NCBI GenBank assembly: GCA_902782225.1
Contig: CACZMF010000016.1
Coordinates: 1-51,616, forward strand
Reading direction: 5' to 3'
Source of the DNA: an uncultured Bacteroidia bacterium
GTDB lineage: Bacteria; Bacteroidota; Bacteroidia; Bacteroidales; UBA932
DNA: 51,616 bases
Position 1 is the first letter of the stretch, and the number at the start of each line of letters is the position of its first letter. A model generated the notes under the pieces. It worked only from the letters and a program-made list of their open reading frames with translations, was not told the origin of the DNA and did not search any database. The translations under genes were made by a program, and so were the position numbers. This document shows, one piece after another, positions 16,652-26,388 of this stretch.

Positions 16652-17045
16652 TGGCTTTCTTCACTGTGAAAACGAATACCAGGAAAGACGCTATTGAACC
16701 TATGAACAGTCCGAGGCTGTCGGCCCGGAAATCCTTGGGATCCATATCCCTGTAGGGCAGGAGCCCCTGAACGTATTCCGTAGCCCATGCTAACAGGCAG
16801 CCCGTTATGAAGAGCAATACCACGATAAGCACCAGCTTGAACAGATGCGGCTTCTTCAGCTCGAACGACAGCAGTGCCAGCACGGGGAAAGGCAGGAACA
16901 TAAAGAAATGGACTATCTTGTCCGTCGGGATGCCCAGGAAGGAGCCGGGAACTGACGACAGGCTGGAGAACTTCGCGAAGCATAGCACCGCGACAGCCGC
17001 CAGATAAAGCAGGGTCAGAAGCCGGAACAAAGTGGTACGTCTCAT
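16644..17045 (-). CDS. VanZ-family membrane protein
   Basis: 133 residues with about four hydrophobic helices (near 10-26, 44-62, 70-90, 108-127) and the family pattern of a polar DKIVHFFMF in helix 2 and WATEYVQGLLPYRDMDPKDFRADSLG before the last helix. VanZ proteins are small inner-membrane proteins; one member gives low-level teicoplanin resistance, but most have no known role. It overlaps both neighbours (4 nt with the ABC exporter gene, 8 nt with the golvesin gene), which implies translational coupling. Confidence 0.85.
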   Translation of the reverse strand: MRRTTLFRLLTLLYLAAVAVLCFAKFSSLSSVPGSFLGIPTDKIVHFFMFLPFPVLALLSFELKKPHLFKLVLIVVLLFITGCLLAWATEYVQGLLPYRDMDPKDFRADSLGLFIGSIASFLVFVFTVKKANA

Positions 17046-18877
17046 AATGACTGCATATCGTATAGTTTCTTGTAATAGCCGCCCAGGGCGAGCAGCTCTT
17101 CGTGCCGTCCCCTTTCCACGATGCGCCCGGAATCCAGCACCACTATCTCGTCAGCACCCTTTATAGTGCTGAGCCTGTGGGCTATAGCTATAGTGGTGCG
17201 GGTGGTCATCAAATGGTCCAGGGCATCCTGCACGCTCCTTTCGGATTCAGTGTCGAGCGAAGCCGTAGCCTCATCCAGGATGAGGATGGGGGGGTTCTTC
17301 AGTATGGCGCGGGCTATGCTCAGGCGCTGGCGCTGGCCGCCGCTGAGCTTGACGCCGCGGTCGCCTATGTTGGTCTGGTAGCCTTCCTCCTTCTCAAGTA
17401 TGAACTCAGCGGCGTTCGCCACCCGCGCGGCGGCCTCCACGGTCTCCTGTGAGGCGTCATCGACGCCAAAGGCAATGTTGTTGAAAATTGTGTCGTTGAA
17501 GAGGATGGGCTCCTGGTTGACGTTGCCGATGAGGCCCCTGAGGTCCCTCAGCGAAACGTCCCGGACATCGACGCCGTCTATTGTGATCGATCCTGAAGAA
17601 GCGTCGTAGAATCTGGGGATGAGTTCCACCAGCGTGGTCTTTCCGGACCCAGAGGCGCCGACTATCGCGACGGTAGTCCCCTTTCGTATCTCGAGGTCGA
17701 TGTCGTGGAGCACTTCCTTCCCGTCTTCATAGCGGAAACCGACTCCGCGGAATACTATCTTGTCGTTGAAACCATTGAGTGCCACAGGATTGGCCGGCTC
17801 GGTGATGGGATTCTCAGCATTCAGTATGGCGTCGATGCGCTCCATGCTCGCAAGGCCCTTGGGTATGCCGTAGGCGGCCTTGGAAAAGTCCTTTATAGGC
17901 TGGATGACGCTGTAGAGCATCACCATGTAGAAGATGAATGTCGGAGCGTCGATGACCGAACGGTCGCCGATGATGAGCGTGCCCCCGAACCAGAGCACTA
18001 TGGCTATCATCACGGTGCCGAGGAACTCGCTGACCGGATGGGCCAGGACCTGGCGCGTAGCCACCCGGCCGCTCTTGCGCTTCATCGCGCCCGTGACTCC
18101 GTCGAAACGCTTCTCCATCTTCTTTTCGGCAAGGAAGGCCTTTATGACACGAAGTCCCCCGAGCGTCTCCTCCACCTGGCTCATAGTGTCGCTCCAGAGG
18201 GCCTGGGCTTCAGTGGACTGGCGCTTCAGCTTACGGCCTATAAGGCCCATCAGCCAGAGCATCACTGGAGCGAAAACGATCACGAACACAGTCAGTTGCC
18301 AGGATATGGCAATGAGCGCCCCGATATAGAATATGATCAGGATAGGATTCTTGATCAGCATGTCCAGGGAACTCGCCACCGAATTCTCCACCTCCTGCAC
18401 ATCTCCGCTCATACGGGCGATGATGTCTCCTTTGCGCTCCTGGCTGAAATAGCCCAGCGGCAGCGATACTATCTTGCGGTAGAGGTCCATCCGCAGGTCC
18501 TTCACGATGCCCGTGCGAATTGGCACCATCACCGCCGAGGCGCCGAAATAGCACGCAGTCTTGACGGCGGTGATCACGGAGAGCGCAAGGCAGAGCACGA
18601 GCAGCACTTTGCTTGCCCCCCACTGCTGCATAAGCCCCGTCACAAAGTAGTAGAGGTTGTTGACCGCAATGTTGGTGAAATCGCCTCCCGGGGTGTCCCA
18701 CGGGATGAATTCATACTGCATCTCGCTGATATTGAACAAGATCTTCAATATCGGGATGAGTAGCGAGAAGGAGAAGATATTGAACACCGCCGAGAGGATG
18801 TTGAGCACGACGGAGCCGCCCAGCCATCCTTTATACGGCCAGGCATAACGCTTCAGTATCTTCCAGAATTCCTTCAT
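17042..18877 (-). CDS. ABC exporter, fused permease/ATPase (MsbA/lipid-flippase type)
   Basis: 611 residues. The N-terminal half holds six membrane helices (about 18-330); the C-terminal half is the nucleotide-binding domain: Walker A GASGSGKTTLVE, signature LSGGQRQRLSIAR, Walker B ILILDEATASLD, H-loop AHRLSTI. This is a type IV half-transporter that works as a homodimer in the inner membrane. In Bacteroidota such genes near envelope functions usually act as MsbA-like lipid A core flippases or drug exporters; the sequence alone does not decide. It overlaps vanZ by 4 nt and lies 3 nt downstream of the phosphate transporter gene. Confidence 0.9.
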   Translation of the reverse strand: MKEFWKILKRYAWPYKGWLGGSVVLNILSAVFNIFSFSLLIPILKILFNISEMQYEFIPWDTPGGDFTNIAVNNLYYFVTGLMQQWGASKVLLVLCLALSVITAVKTACYFGASAVMVPIRTGIVKDLRMDLYRKIVSLPLGYFSQERKGDIIARMSGDVQEVENSVASSLDMLIKNPILIIFYIGALIAISWQLTVFVIVFAPVMLWLMGLIGRKLKRQSTEAQALWSDTMSQVEETLGGLRVIKAFLAEKKMEKRFDGVTGAMKRKSGRVATRQVLAHPVSEFLGTVMIAIVLWFGGTLIIGDRSVIDAPTFIFYMVMLYSVIQPIKDFSKAAYGIPKGLASMERIDAILNAENPITEPANPVALNGFNDKIVFRGVGFRYEDGKEVLHDIDLEIRKGTTVAIVGASGSGKTTLVELIPRFYDASSGSITIDGVDVRDVSLRDLRGLIGNVNQEPILFNDTIFNNIAFGVDDASQETVEAAARVANAAEFILEKEEGYQTNIGDRGVKLSGGQRQRLSIARAILKNPPILILDEATASLDTESERSVQDALDHLMTTRTTIAIAHRLSTIKGADEIVVLDSGRIVERGRHEELLALGGYYKKLYDMQSL

Positions 18878-18880
18878 ACG

Positions 18881-19957
18881 CTACAGCACTTTCACGGGGC
18901 AGCCGAACCAGTGTACCATTATCAGATAAATGACGCCGCTCACCACGATGACGGCGGGAATAGTCAGTATCCACGCCCACACAATGTTCTTCGCCGTGAT
19001 CCACTTGACTGTCTTGATGCCGCGGGTGAGGCCCGTGCCGATGATGGAGCCGGTGATAGTGTGGGTCGTGCTCACGGGGATGCCGAGCACTGCGGTGAGT
19101 ATCAAGGTGATGGCGCCGGAAGCCTCCGCGCAGAAACCCTGGGTCGGGTAGAGTTTGCTGAGGCCGTCGCTGAGGGTCTTGATCACGGACCAGCCGCCGG
19201 TCACGGTGCCGAGCGCGATAAGGCCGTAGCAGGCAAATTTCAGCCACGTGGGCACGAAGAATCCGGTGTATCCGGCCGCCTGTGCAGCCTGGAAACCGTT
19301 TCCGTAGAGCAGCTGCATCACGCCGTTGTCGGGATTTGAAGCGAATGCGGTGGCGAAGAGTATGGCAATCACGCCCATGGTCTTCTGTCCGTCGTTGCCG
19401 CCGAAGCCCAGCGAGAATGCGGCGCTCGACAGCAGCTGCATACGCCTGAATCCCTTATCCACCTTCTGCGCCTTCACCCTTCGGAACAGGAACATGAACA
19501 GGCAGTTGAGCGTGAATCCCATGACCATGCCGATAAGCGGCGAAATGGCGATGAAGGCCACGATCTTGAAGATGCCGCTCGTCACGAGGTACTGCCCGCC
19601 ATAGACGAACCAGACCGGACCGATGAGCCCGCCCACCAGCGCGTGCGAGGCAGACACCGGGAGACCGATCTTGGTGCAGGTAAAAATATACAGCACCGAA
19701 CCCAGCAGGGCGGCCAGGATCACATACACGTCGATACAGTTCTGGTCCACGATGCCCTTGCCCATGGTCGCAGCCACCGTGGTGTCGAAAATGAACATTG
19801 CCATGAATATCCAGAAAGCGGCCCACGCGACGGCGACCTTTGGAGGCAGGGCCTTGGTCGCAATCACGGAGGCGATGCAGTTGGCGGCATCGTTCATTCC
19901 GTTGGTGAAACTGAATATCAGCGCGATAAGGGCTGTTATTAGTACGATCGCAACCAT
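18881..19957 (-). CDS. PiT-family inorganic phosphate transporter
   Basis: 358 residues and about ten membrane helices. The twin PiT signatures are visible: FTNGMNDAANCIASVIATKAL near the N-terminus and GIPVSTTHTITGSIIGTGLTRG in the C-terminal half, along with GLPVSASHALVGGLIG in the middle. It imports phosphate or metal-phosphate by cation symport across the inner membrane. It lies 4 nt downstream of a DUF47 gene, the standard partner of bacterial Pit transporters. Confidence 0.93.
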   Translation of the reverse strand: MVAIVLITALIALIFSFTNGMNDAANCIASVIATKALPPKVAVAWAAFWIFMAMFIFDTTVAATMGKGIVDQNCIDVYVILAALLGSVLYIFTCTKIGLPVSASHALVGGLIGPVWFVYGGQYLVTSGIFKIVAFIAISPLIGMVMGFTLNCLFMFLFRRVKAQKVDKGFRRMQLLSSAAFSLGFGGNDGQKTMGVIAILFATAFASNPDNGVMQLLYGNGFQAAQAAGYTGFFVPTWLKFACYGLIALGTVTGGWSVIKTLSDGLSKLYPTQGFCAEASGAITLILTAVLGIPVSTTHTITGSIIGTGLTRGIKTVKWITAKNIVWAWILTIPAVIVVSGVIYLIMVHWFGCPVKVL

Positions 19958-19961
19958 CGGG

Positions 19962-20612
19962 CTAACTGTTTTTGACCACTATGCTGCGCACCATGCTGGA
20001 CACTCCCTTGGCCTGGTCGGAGATATCCTCGAGGGCCTGGGCGATGTTCTTCTTCTTCACCAGTTCGATAGCATCCGCCTCCTTCTCGAAAAGGTTCGAC
20101 ATATAGGTCTCGTAGATGTCATCGACGGTATGCTCGATATCCTTGATGTCGTCGCAGAGTTTGTCCAGCTCCTTCGCATCCTTGCGCATCGTATCGAACT
20201 TCCTGGTGATGTCGAGCAGTATGACGGCCGCCTTGTTGATATACTCGGCAATCTCGATGAGCTTGCGGGAGGGATCCTTGGGCTGGTAGATGGCGATCTT
20301 CTTGGAAGCGTCCCGGATCATGTCGAGGAAGGTGTCCATCGTCTCTGCCAGGTTGTGGATGTCGTCGCGGTCGAAAGGCGTCACGTAGGCGTCGATGAGC
20401 ACGTCCATGATCTTGTCCGTAATCGCATCGCCGGCGGTTTCGTGTTCCTTGATCCGGTGCGCAAGCATCCTGCGGTTGTCAGGATCCACCTCCTTGGTCT
20501 GTTCGAGGAGCAGTTCGGATGCCTTGACGATGTTCTCCGCCGACTGGATGAACAGCGGGAAGAAACTTTTTTCCTTCACCACGAAGAGTTGGAGAAAATG
20601 GTCGAAATTCAT
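19962..20612 (-). CDS. DUF47 family protein (PhoU-like Pit accessory)
   Basis: 216 residues, almost all helical and acidic, with PhoU-like ExxxD metal-type repeats (AHRIKEHETAGDAITDKIMDVL; HNLAETMDTFLDMIRDASKK). The start MNFDHFLQLFVVKEKSFFPLF is family-typical. DUF47 proteins are cytoplasmic and encoded next to Pit transporters, whose activity they are thought to modulate. Here it immediately precedes the PiT gene, so the pair is a normal pit operon embedded in the longer gene run. Confidence 0.9.
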   Translation of the reverse strand: MNFDHFLQLFVVKEKSFFPLFIQSAENIVKASELLLEQTKEVDPDNRRMLAHRIKEHETAGDAITDKIMDVLIDAYVTPFDRDDIHNLAETMDTFLDMIRDASKKIAIYQPKDPSRKLIEIAEYINKAAVILLDITRKFDTMRKDAKELDKLCDDIKDIEHTVDDIYETYMSNLFEKEADAIELVKKKNIAQALEDISDQAKGVSSMVRSIVVKNS

Positions 20613-20618
20613 AGGTCT

Positions 20619-22067
20619 TTATCTTTTAAATGTGTATTTCAATGCAAGTGTGGCGCCGAAGCCGTCGCTGATGGCCTCGCCTTTGTCGTAATAGACGGAC
20701 GGGATAAGGCACATGGCTCCTTTCAGTATAGGGATGGATGCCGAAAAGCCTGAGCTGAACTGCCGGAGCGGCTTCTCCAGGCGGGTGCCGGTGCCATAGT
20801 CATAGAGGACAGAGTACCAGCAGCCGTAGTTTTCTGAATATGTGAGAACAAGGCGGTAGGGAATCTTCCGGAAAAGACTGCCGGAAATGCCGAGGTGGTG
20901 GGCCTTCAGCAGGTTGTTCCAGGTGCCCTGGCTGTAGTAGGTCTCGTCGTCCCGGTACCAGCGGGAGAAGAAAAGGGGGCTGCCGATCTGGCGGGCAAAT
21001 GCGGTCCAGCCGGAACGGTAGTCGTAGTTGTTGCAGTAGTTGTCGGCTCCGCCCACTATGGTGAAGTACTGGCCGCTCGCCTCGTCAAAATAGAGCCGAA
21101 GGTCCCGCGAATCGATCTCTTCCCTGGTTGCCAGCCGTCTTTCGCAGTCGCCGGACTGATTCATAGTGTAGTGGTGCTCATAGACTATGTCGCTGATCCA
21201 CGCCGACTTATCCTTGAACGACAGGCAGATGGTGTTCACTCCGTCGGGAAAATTGTGGGTCTTCATGCCGGAACGGTCGTCGTAGGGGATGTCGTGCTGA
21301 AGGGTAAGGGTCCAGTCGTCGGCCTTCCAGTCGAGGCGCAGGAGTTCGCGGCCGCGGTGGTCGCCAAGGGAATTGATCTGGTCGCCGAGCGATGCGTCGG
21401 CACCGCCTTGCCTGCCGGTTATCGCGCGCAGGTAGTCAAGGAAAGAGTGCGGCTGCACGCGGCCCTCGGGACTCACTCCGGCCCACAGGGTGTAGTTGTC
21501 GATTCCGGCGGTGATGGAAAAGCGTCCTATGTTGCCGATCAGATAGAATGCCGTGTCGTGGACTCGGGCGCCCTGCATATAGCGGCGGTCGATTGTCCAG
21601 TAATCCCCAAAGCGGCCAGCCAGCTGCAGATGACCCGCCGTGAAAGGCACGTTCCAGGGCTCCAGAGTGAGTGCGGCACCGGGCATCGTGCGGGCGTTGC
21701 CGCTCATCATCACGTTGCCGGAAGTCACCGTAAGGGGCCCCAGGACCGGGTCGGAAGCGAGGAAATGCTGCTCGGGGTGTATCATCCCCAGGTCAAGGCG
21801 CAGTTTTTTCCAGCGCAGTCCGGCGTTGAGCTCGTCCACGAAGGGATTCACGCCCCAGTAGTCGTTGCGAAGGCCAAGGGAGGCTCCCCAGCGCCATTGC
21901 AGTGTCCTGCTTTCATCGAAAGAGCTGCCGGCACGCAGCAGCGCAAGACCTCCGGAAAGCTCCGGCATGGTCCCGAACTGCCCGGCGGTGCTCCAGAACG
22001 GCATCTGTGTGGAAGCGTTCGACGAAACTGCTCCGAGGAGCATAAGCGACACTACAAAATCGTTCAT
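20619..22067 (-). CDS. Capsule assembly Wzi-family outer-membrane protein (paralogue A)
   Basis: 482 residues. It has a hydrophobic N-terminus (MNDFVVSLMLLGAVSSNA), then an 18-stranded-barrel type sequence rich in alternating aromatic residues, ending in ALKYTFKR. Wzi proteins bind capsular polysaccharide at the outer membrane. It is clearly paralogous to the gene at 23265: both share MNDFV-SLMLLGA-SS, the segment NARTMPG, a GDQ-N-GD block and YRL-LTYS--YG. It starts on the last base of the aminotransferase stop codon (TAATG). Confidence 0.85.
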   Translation of the reverse strand: MNDFVVSLMLLGAVSSNASTQMPFWSTAGQFGTMPELSGGLALLRAGSSFDESRTLQWRWGASLGLRNDYWGVNPFVDELNAGLRWKKLRLDLGMIHPEQHFLASDPVLGPLTVTSGNVMMSGNARTMPGAALTLEPWNVPFTAGHLQLAGRFGDYWTIDRRYMQGARVHDTAFYLIGNIGRFSITAGIDNYTLWAGVSPEGRVQPHSFLDYLRAITGRQGGADASLGDQINSLGDHRGRELLRLDWKADDWTLTLQHDIPYDDRSGMKTHNFPDGVNTICLSFKDKSAWISDIVYEHHYTMNQSGDCERRLATREEIDSRDLRLYFDEASGQYFTIVGGADNYCNNYDYRSGWTAFARQIGSPLFFSRWYRDDETYYSQGTWNNLLKAHHLGISGSLFRKIPYRLVLTYSENYGCWYSVLYDYGTGTRLEKPLRQFSSGFSASIPILKGAMCLIPSVYYDKGEAISDGFGATLALKYTFKR

Positions 22068-23260
22068 TACAGGCGGCCGGGATACTTTTCAAGGGCCTTG
22101 CGAAGACAGGTCAGCGCCTTTGCAAGGTCGTCTTTATTAAGCACATAAGCGATACGCACCTCGTGGCGGCCTTCGCCCGGCTCGGTGTAGAACCCTGCCG
22201 CCGGAGCCATCATGATGGTAGCGCCCTCATACTGGAAATCACTGAGGCACCAGATGCAGAACTTCTCGGCGTCATCGACCGGAAGCTTTGCCACGGTGTA
22301 GAACGCTCCCATGGGAATCGGGCTGTACACTCCCGGGATCTTGTTGAGTCCGTCGATGAGGAAATTGCGCCTGTCCACATACTCTTCATACACGCCACGC
22401 AGATAGGATTTCTGCACGCCTATGCTGGCCTCGGCCACAATCTGTCCGATGAGGGGCGGGCTGAGGCGGGCCTGGCAGAATTTCATCACGGCTTCGTGGA
22501 CCATCTTGTTCTTGGTGCACAGGCATCCTATGCGTATGCCGCACTCCGAATAGCGCTTGGACACGGAATCGAAGAGCACCACGTTCTCCTCTATGCCCTT
22601 CAGGTGGAAAGCGCTGATGTAGGGCATGCCTGTGTAGATGAACTCGCGATAGACCTCGTCGCTGAAAAGGAAGAGGTTGTGGCGCTTCACGATGTCGCGC
22701 AACTGGTTCATCTCCGCTCTGGTGTAGAGATAACCGGTGGGGTTGTTGGGGTTGCAGATAAGGATCGCTTTGGTGCGAGGGGTGATCTGCTCCTCGAACG
22801 CTTCCACGGGAGGCAGGCGAAAACCGTCCTCGATGCTGGTCTTGACCGACTTGATCACGGCGCCCACCGATATGGCGAAGGCCATGTAGTTGGCGTAGAA
22901 CGGGTCGGTGATGATGATCTCGTCGCCGGGCCCGAGGCAAGCCAAGAAAGCGAACAGCACGGCCTCGGAGCCGCCGGTTGTGATGATGATCTCGTCCGGG
23001 CTCAGGTATATGCCGTATTCGGCATAATAGCTGACCATCTTGGTGCGGAGCGACAGGTAGCCGTCCGAGGGACTGTATTCCAGGATGCTCCTGTCGATGT
23101 CCTTCAGCGCCTGCATTCCGCATTCCGGAGTCTTGATGTCGGGCTGGCCGATGTTGAGATGATACACGTGGATGCCGTTGCGTTTGGCCGCTTCGGCATA
23201 GGGTGCGAGTTTCCGTATCGGAGAGCTCGGCATATTGATTGCCCTTTGGCTGAGTTCCAT
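22067..23260 (-). CDS. PLP-dependent aminotransferase (class I/II)
   Basis: 397 residues of fold-type I aminotransferase. The PLP-binding Lys is in FDSVSKRYSECGIRIG; NPNNPTGYLYT and YLSLR--M fit the aspartate aminotransferase superfamily, as does the C-terminal RIAYVLN Arg that binds the substrate carboxylate. The opening MELSQRAINMPSSPIRKLAPYA is typical of the Bacteroidota subgroup related to aspartate/alanine aminotransferases. The start at 23260 (ATG) sits 4 nt after the upstream Wzi stop; a longer frame extends into that gene and is not used. Substrate cannot be assigned. Confidence 0.9.
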   Translation of the reverse strand: MELSQRAINMPSSPIRKLAPYAEAAKRNGIHVYHLNIGQPDIKTPECGMQALKDIDRSILEYSPSDGYLSLRTKMVSYYAEYGIYLSPDEIIITTGGSEAVLFAFLACLGPGDEIIITDPFYANYMAFAISVGAVIKSVKTSIEDGFRLPPVEAFEEQITPRTKAILICNPNNPTGYLYTRAEMNQLRDIVKRHNLFLFSDEVYREFIYTGMPYISAFHLKGIEENVVLFDSVSKRYSECGIRIGCLCTKNKMVHEAVMKFCQARLSPPLIGQIVAEASIGVQKSYLRGVYEEYVDRRNFLIDGLNKIPGVYSPIPMGAFYTVAKLPVDDAEKFCIWCLSDFQYEGATIMMAPAAGFYTEPGEGRHEVRIAYVLNKDDLAKALTCLRKALEKYPGRL

Positions 23261-23264
23261 ATGC

Positions 23265-24731
23265 TTATCTGAATATATACCGTATTCCAAGGCTGCCGGC
23301 GAAGGCTTTGGGGAGCACTTCGCCCGCATCCGCATAAAGTCCGTAAACTACGTCAAGCGTGCTCCTCCGGCCTATCTTCAGAGGCACGAAGCCGGAAAAT
23401 GCCGCGGAGAACTGCTTGAGGCCCTTGTCCAGCATGTTGGGCTCCCACCAGTTCCAGCCGCTGTTCCAGCTCGTGGCGCCCTTGACGTAGGGGCGGGCAT
23501 ATGTACCGTAATCGTCGCTGAACGTGAGCATAAGGCGATAGGGAGCGAAACGGAAAAGCTTGCCGGAGAGGCCAAGATGGATGGCCTTGTAGCGGTTGTT
23601 GACCACCTGCCTCACTCCTCCGGCCACGTCGGTGAAGAACAGAGGCCCGCAGATGCTGCGGCCGAAATGGGTCCATCCCGACCTGTACTCTCCGTTGGTG
23701 AAATAGTTGTCGCCGCCGAAAATATTGAGCGTCTTGTTCTGGTGCCAGTTGATCTGATTGCCGGCGGCATCGGTCTCCTTTTCATGCAGGGTGCCGGACT
23801 GCCACATGGTGTAGTGGAATTCCAGCAGGGCGTCGCTGATCCAGCGGTCCTTGTCCTTGAAGCTGAAATGCAGGGTGTAGGCGCCGTCCGGGATGTTGTT
23901 GAAGCGCATACTTGACTTGTCGCTGTAGGGCTTTTCCCACTGGAAGGTGATGTCGAACTTGTCTTCCTTCCATCCCATACGAAGCTGCTCGGCGCCGCCC
24001 TGGTCGCCAATGACGTTCATCTGGTCGCTCTTCGAGCCGGCAGACGAAGCCCGGCGCGCCGTGGCCACGCGGAAATAGTTGTCGAAGGTTATGGGCATCT
24101 CGCCATACAGAGGACTTGTGCCGCCCCATAGTGCATAATGGTCCAGGCCGAGCTGGATGAAGAAGTGCTTGCGGGTGTCGTAGGTCAGGTAGCCGCGAAG
24201 GCGGTGCACCAGGGCTCCGTCCACGTAGCGGTCGTCTATGGTCCTGTAGTCGCCCCACACTCCGCTGATCAGCAAGTGCTTGCCGGTGAATGGGATAGCC
24301 CAGGGCTCCAGCACCAGCTTGTAGCCGGGCATCGTGCGGGCATTGTTGCTCTCCACGATGTGGCCTTCCGTGACTGAAAGCGAGCCCAGCGAGGGGTCTG
24401 CCCCGAGGAACTCGCGGTCGCGGTGCTGCATGCCTATGTCCAGGCGCAGCACCTGCCAGCGTATGCCGGCGTAGAGCTCGTCCACCATGGGATGAAGGGG
24501 CGAGCTTTCAGGGTTCAGCGGATCGTTCGGCTGGTAGTTCGCCGCCAGCGAGGCTCCCGCCTGCCACTGGAAGGTCCGGCCCGTGTCGAAGGGCTTGCGC
24601 GCCTCCATAAGGGCAAAGCCCCCGTTCCGCTCCGGCATGACGCCGGCGGTGTTGGAGACCGCCCAGAACGGGAGGGAGCCGCTCGAGGAAAGGGCGCCCA
24701 GAAGCATCAGCGAGAAAACGAAATCGTTCAT
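23265..24731 (-). CDS. Capsule assembly Wzi-family outer-membrane protein (paralogue B)
   Basis: 488 residues, same family and same architecture as the gene at 20619-22067, with a hydrophobic N-terminus (MNDFVFSLMLLGALSSSG) and a barrel ending in GIRYIFR. The two copies have diverged widely outside conserved blocks such as NARTMPG and TFSDDYGTY, so the duplication is not recent. It stands 3 nt after glnS and 4 nt before the aminotransferase gene. No capsule-synthesis genes are next to it; those in this window are 17 kb away at 41.6-49.3 kb. Confidence 0.85.
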   Translation of the reverse strand: MNDFVFSLMLLGALSSSGSLPFWAVSNTAGVMPERNGGFALMEARKPFDTGRTFQWQAGASLAANYQPNDPLNPESSPLHPMVDELYAGIRWQVLRLDIGMQHRDREFLGADPSLGSLSVTEGHIVESNNARTMPGYKLVLEPWAIPFTGKHLLISGVWGDYRTIDDRYVDGALVHRLRGYLTYDTRKHFFIQLGLDHYALWGGTSPLYGEMPITFDNYFRVATARRASSAGSKSDQMNVIGDQGGAEQLRMGWKEDKFDITFQWEKPYSDKSSMRFNNIPDGAYTLHFSFKDKDRWISDALLEFHYTMWQSGTLHEKETDAAGNQINWHQNKTLNIFGGDNYFTNGEYRSGWTHFGRSICGPLFFTDVAGGVRQVVNNRYKAIHLGLSGKLFRFAPYRLMLTFSDDYGTYARPYVKGATSWNSGWNWWEPNMLDKGLKQFSAAFSGFVPLKIGRRSTLDVVYGLYADAGEVLPKAFAGSLGIRYIFR

Positions 24732-24734
24732 CCT

Positions 24735-26387
24735 CTATTCCGGTTTGTAGGAATCCTTGAGCGTCGCGGCGCGGTTGAACACGGGCTTTTCCGGGGTGCT
24801 GTCGGCATCCTTGATATAATAGCCGGTGCGTTCGAACTGCACGGCAATGCCGGATTTGTCTTCCAGCAGCGCAGGCTCGGCGAATCCCCGGGCCACCACG
24901 AGCGACTCGGGATTCAGGAAGTCCTTATAGTCCTTGTCCTCAGGCACCTGGCTCATGTCGGCCAGGGTGAAGAGGCGGTCGTAGTTGCGGATCTCGAGCT
25001 CACGGGCGTGGGCCGCCGACACCCAGTGGATGGTGCCCTTGACGGAACGCCACTCCCCTGCTCCGGGACGCGTGGAAGGGTCGTAGGTGCACTTGATTTC
25101 AGTGATGTTGCCGTCGGCATCCTTGACCACTTCCTCGCACTTGACGATGTAGGTGTACTTGAGGCGCACCTCGCCGCCCGGCTTGAGGCGGAAGAACTTC
25201 TTGGGAGCGTCTTCCATGAAGTCGGCACGCTCTATCATCAGGTCGCGGCTGAACGGGACCTTGCGGGTCGCTCCTTCAGGCTCGGCGGGATTCAGCGGGC
25301 AGTCGAACCACTCCACCTGCCCTTCCGGGTAGTTGGTGACGGTGAGCTTCACGGGATCCTGCACCACCATATAACGGTTGGAACGGGCGTTGAGATCCTG
25401 GCGCACGCACCATTCCAGCAGCTGGATGTCCATCAGCTGGTCGCGCTTGCTGACGCCTATCTTGTCGCAGAAGAGCTTGAGGCCCTCGGGGGTGTAGCCG
25501 CGGCGGCGCACGCCGCAGAGCGTCGGCATCCTGGGGTCGTCCCAGCCGGCCACCAGGCCTTTCTGCACGAGCTCCAGGAGCTTGCGCTTGCTCATCAGGG
25601 TGTAGGTGAGATTGAGGCGGGCAAACTCATACTGGTGCGAAGGATAGATGCCCAGGGTCTCGATGAACCAGTCGTAGAGAGGGCGGTGGACGTCGAACTC
25701 GAGCGTGCATATCGAATGGGTGATGTGCTCGATGGAGTCGCACTGGCCGTGGGTGAAGTCGTACATCGGATAGATGCACCACTTGTCGCCGGTACGGTGG
25801 TGGTGGGCATGCTTGATGCGGTAGAGTATGGGGTCGCGGAAGAACATGTTGGGGTGGGCCATGTCTATTTTGGCCCTTAGCACCTTCTCGCCGTCGGCAT
25901 ACTTGCCGTCGCGCATTTCGCGGAAGAGACGCAGGTTCTCCTCGACGCTGCGGTCGCGCCAGGGGCTGGGAGTGCCGGGGGTCTCCACGGTGCCGCGACC
26001 CTTGGAAATCTCTTCCTGGTTCTGGTCGTCGACGTAGGCAAGGCCCCTTTCTATCAGCTGCTCCGCCCATACGTAAAGCTGGTCGAAATAGTCGGAAGCA
26101 TATAGTTCCTTGTCCCACTGGAAACCGAGCCACTTGATGTCTTCCTTTATGGAGTCCACGTATTCGGTGTCTTCCTTGGTCGGATTCGTGTCATCATAAC
26201 GGAGGTTTGTCTTGCCGCCGTATTTCTGGGCAAGCCCGAAATTGATGCAGAGGCTCTTGGCGTGGCCCAGATGCAGATAACCATTGGGCTCCGGAGGGAA
26301 ACGCGTGAGTATGCTGTCCACCTTGCCCGTTTTGAGGTCATTCTCGATTATCTCCTCGAGAAAATTGAGTTTGCGTTCTTCTTCCAT
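24735..26387 (-). CDS. glnS: Glutamine-tRNA ligase
   Basis: 550 residues, standard length for bacterial GlnRS, which charges tRNA(Gln) in the cytoplasm. The class I signatures are FPPEPNGYLHLGHAKS (HIGH form HLGH at about 40-43) and MSKRKLL (KMSKS form near residue 267). The C-terminal anticodon-binding beta barrels run from about 340 to 550 (LTVTNYPEGQVEWFDCPLNP; FNRAATLKDSY end). The presence of GlnRS implies direct glutaminylation. Start ATG 26387; the HMA gene ends 1 nt upstream. Confidence 0.97.
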   Translation of the reverse strand: MEEERKLNFLEEIIENDLKTGKVDSILTRFPPEPNGYLHLGHAKSLCINFGLAQKYGGKTNLRYDDTNPTKEDTEYVDSIKEDIKWLGFQWDKELYASDYFDQLYVWAEQLIERGLAYVDDQNQEEISKGRGTVETPGTPSPWRDRSVEENLRLFREMRDGKYADGEKVLRAKIDMAHPNMFFRDPILYRIKHAHHHRTGDKWCIYPMYDFTHGQCDSIEHITHSICTLEFDVHRPLYDWFIETLGIYPSHQYEFARLNLTYTLMSKRKLLELVQKGLVAGWDDPRMPTLCGVRRRGYTPEGLKLFCDKIGVSKRDQLMDIQLLEWCVRQDLNARSNRYMVVQDPVKLTVTNYPEGQVEWFDCPLNPAEPEGATRKVPFSRDLMIERADFMEDAPKKFFRLKPGGEVRLKYTYIVKCEEVVKDADGNITEIKCTYDPSTRPGAGEWRSVKGTIHWVSAAHARELEIRNYDRLFTLADMSQVPEDKDYKDFLNPESLVVARGFAEPALLEDKSGIAVQFERTGYYIKDADSTPEKPVFNRAATLKDSYKPE

Positions 26388-26388
26388 A

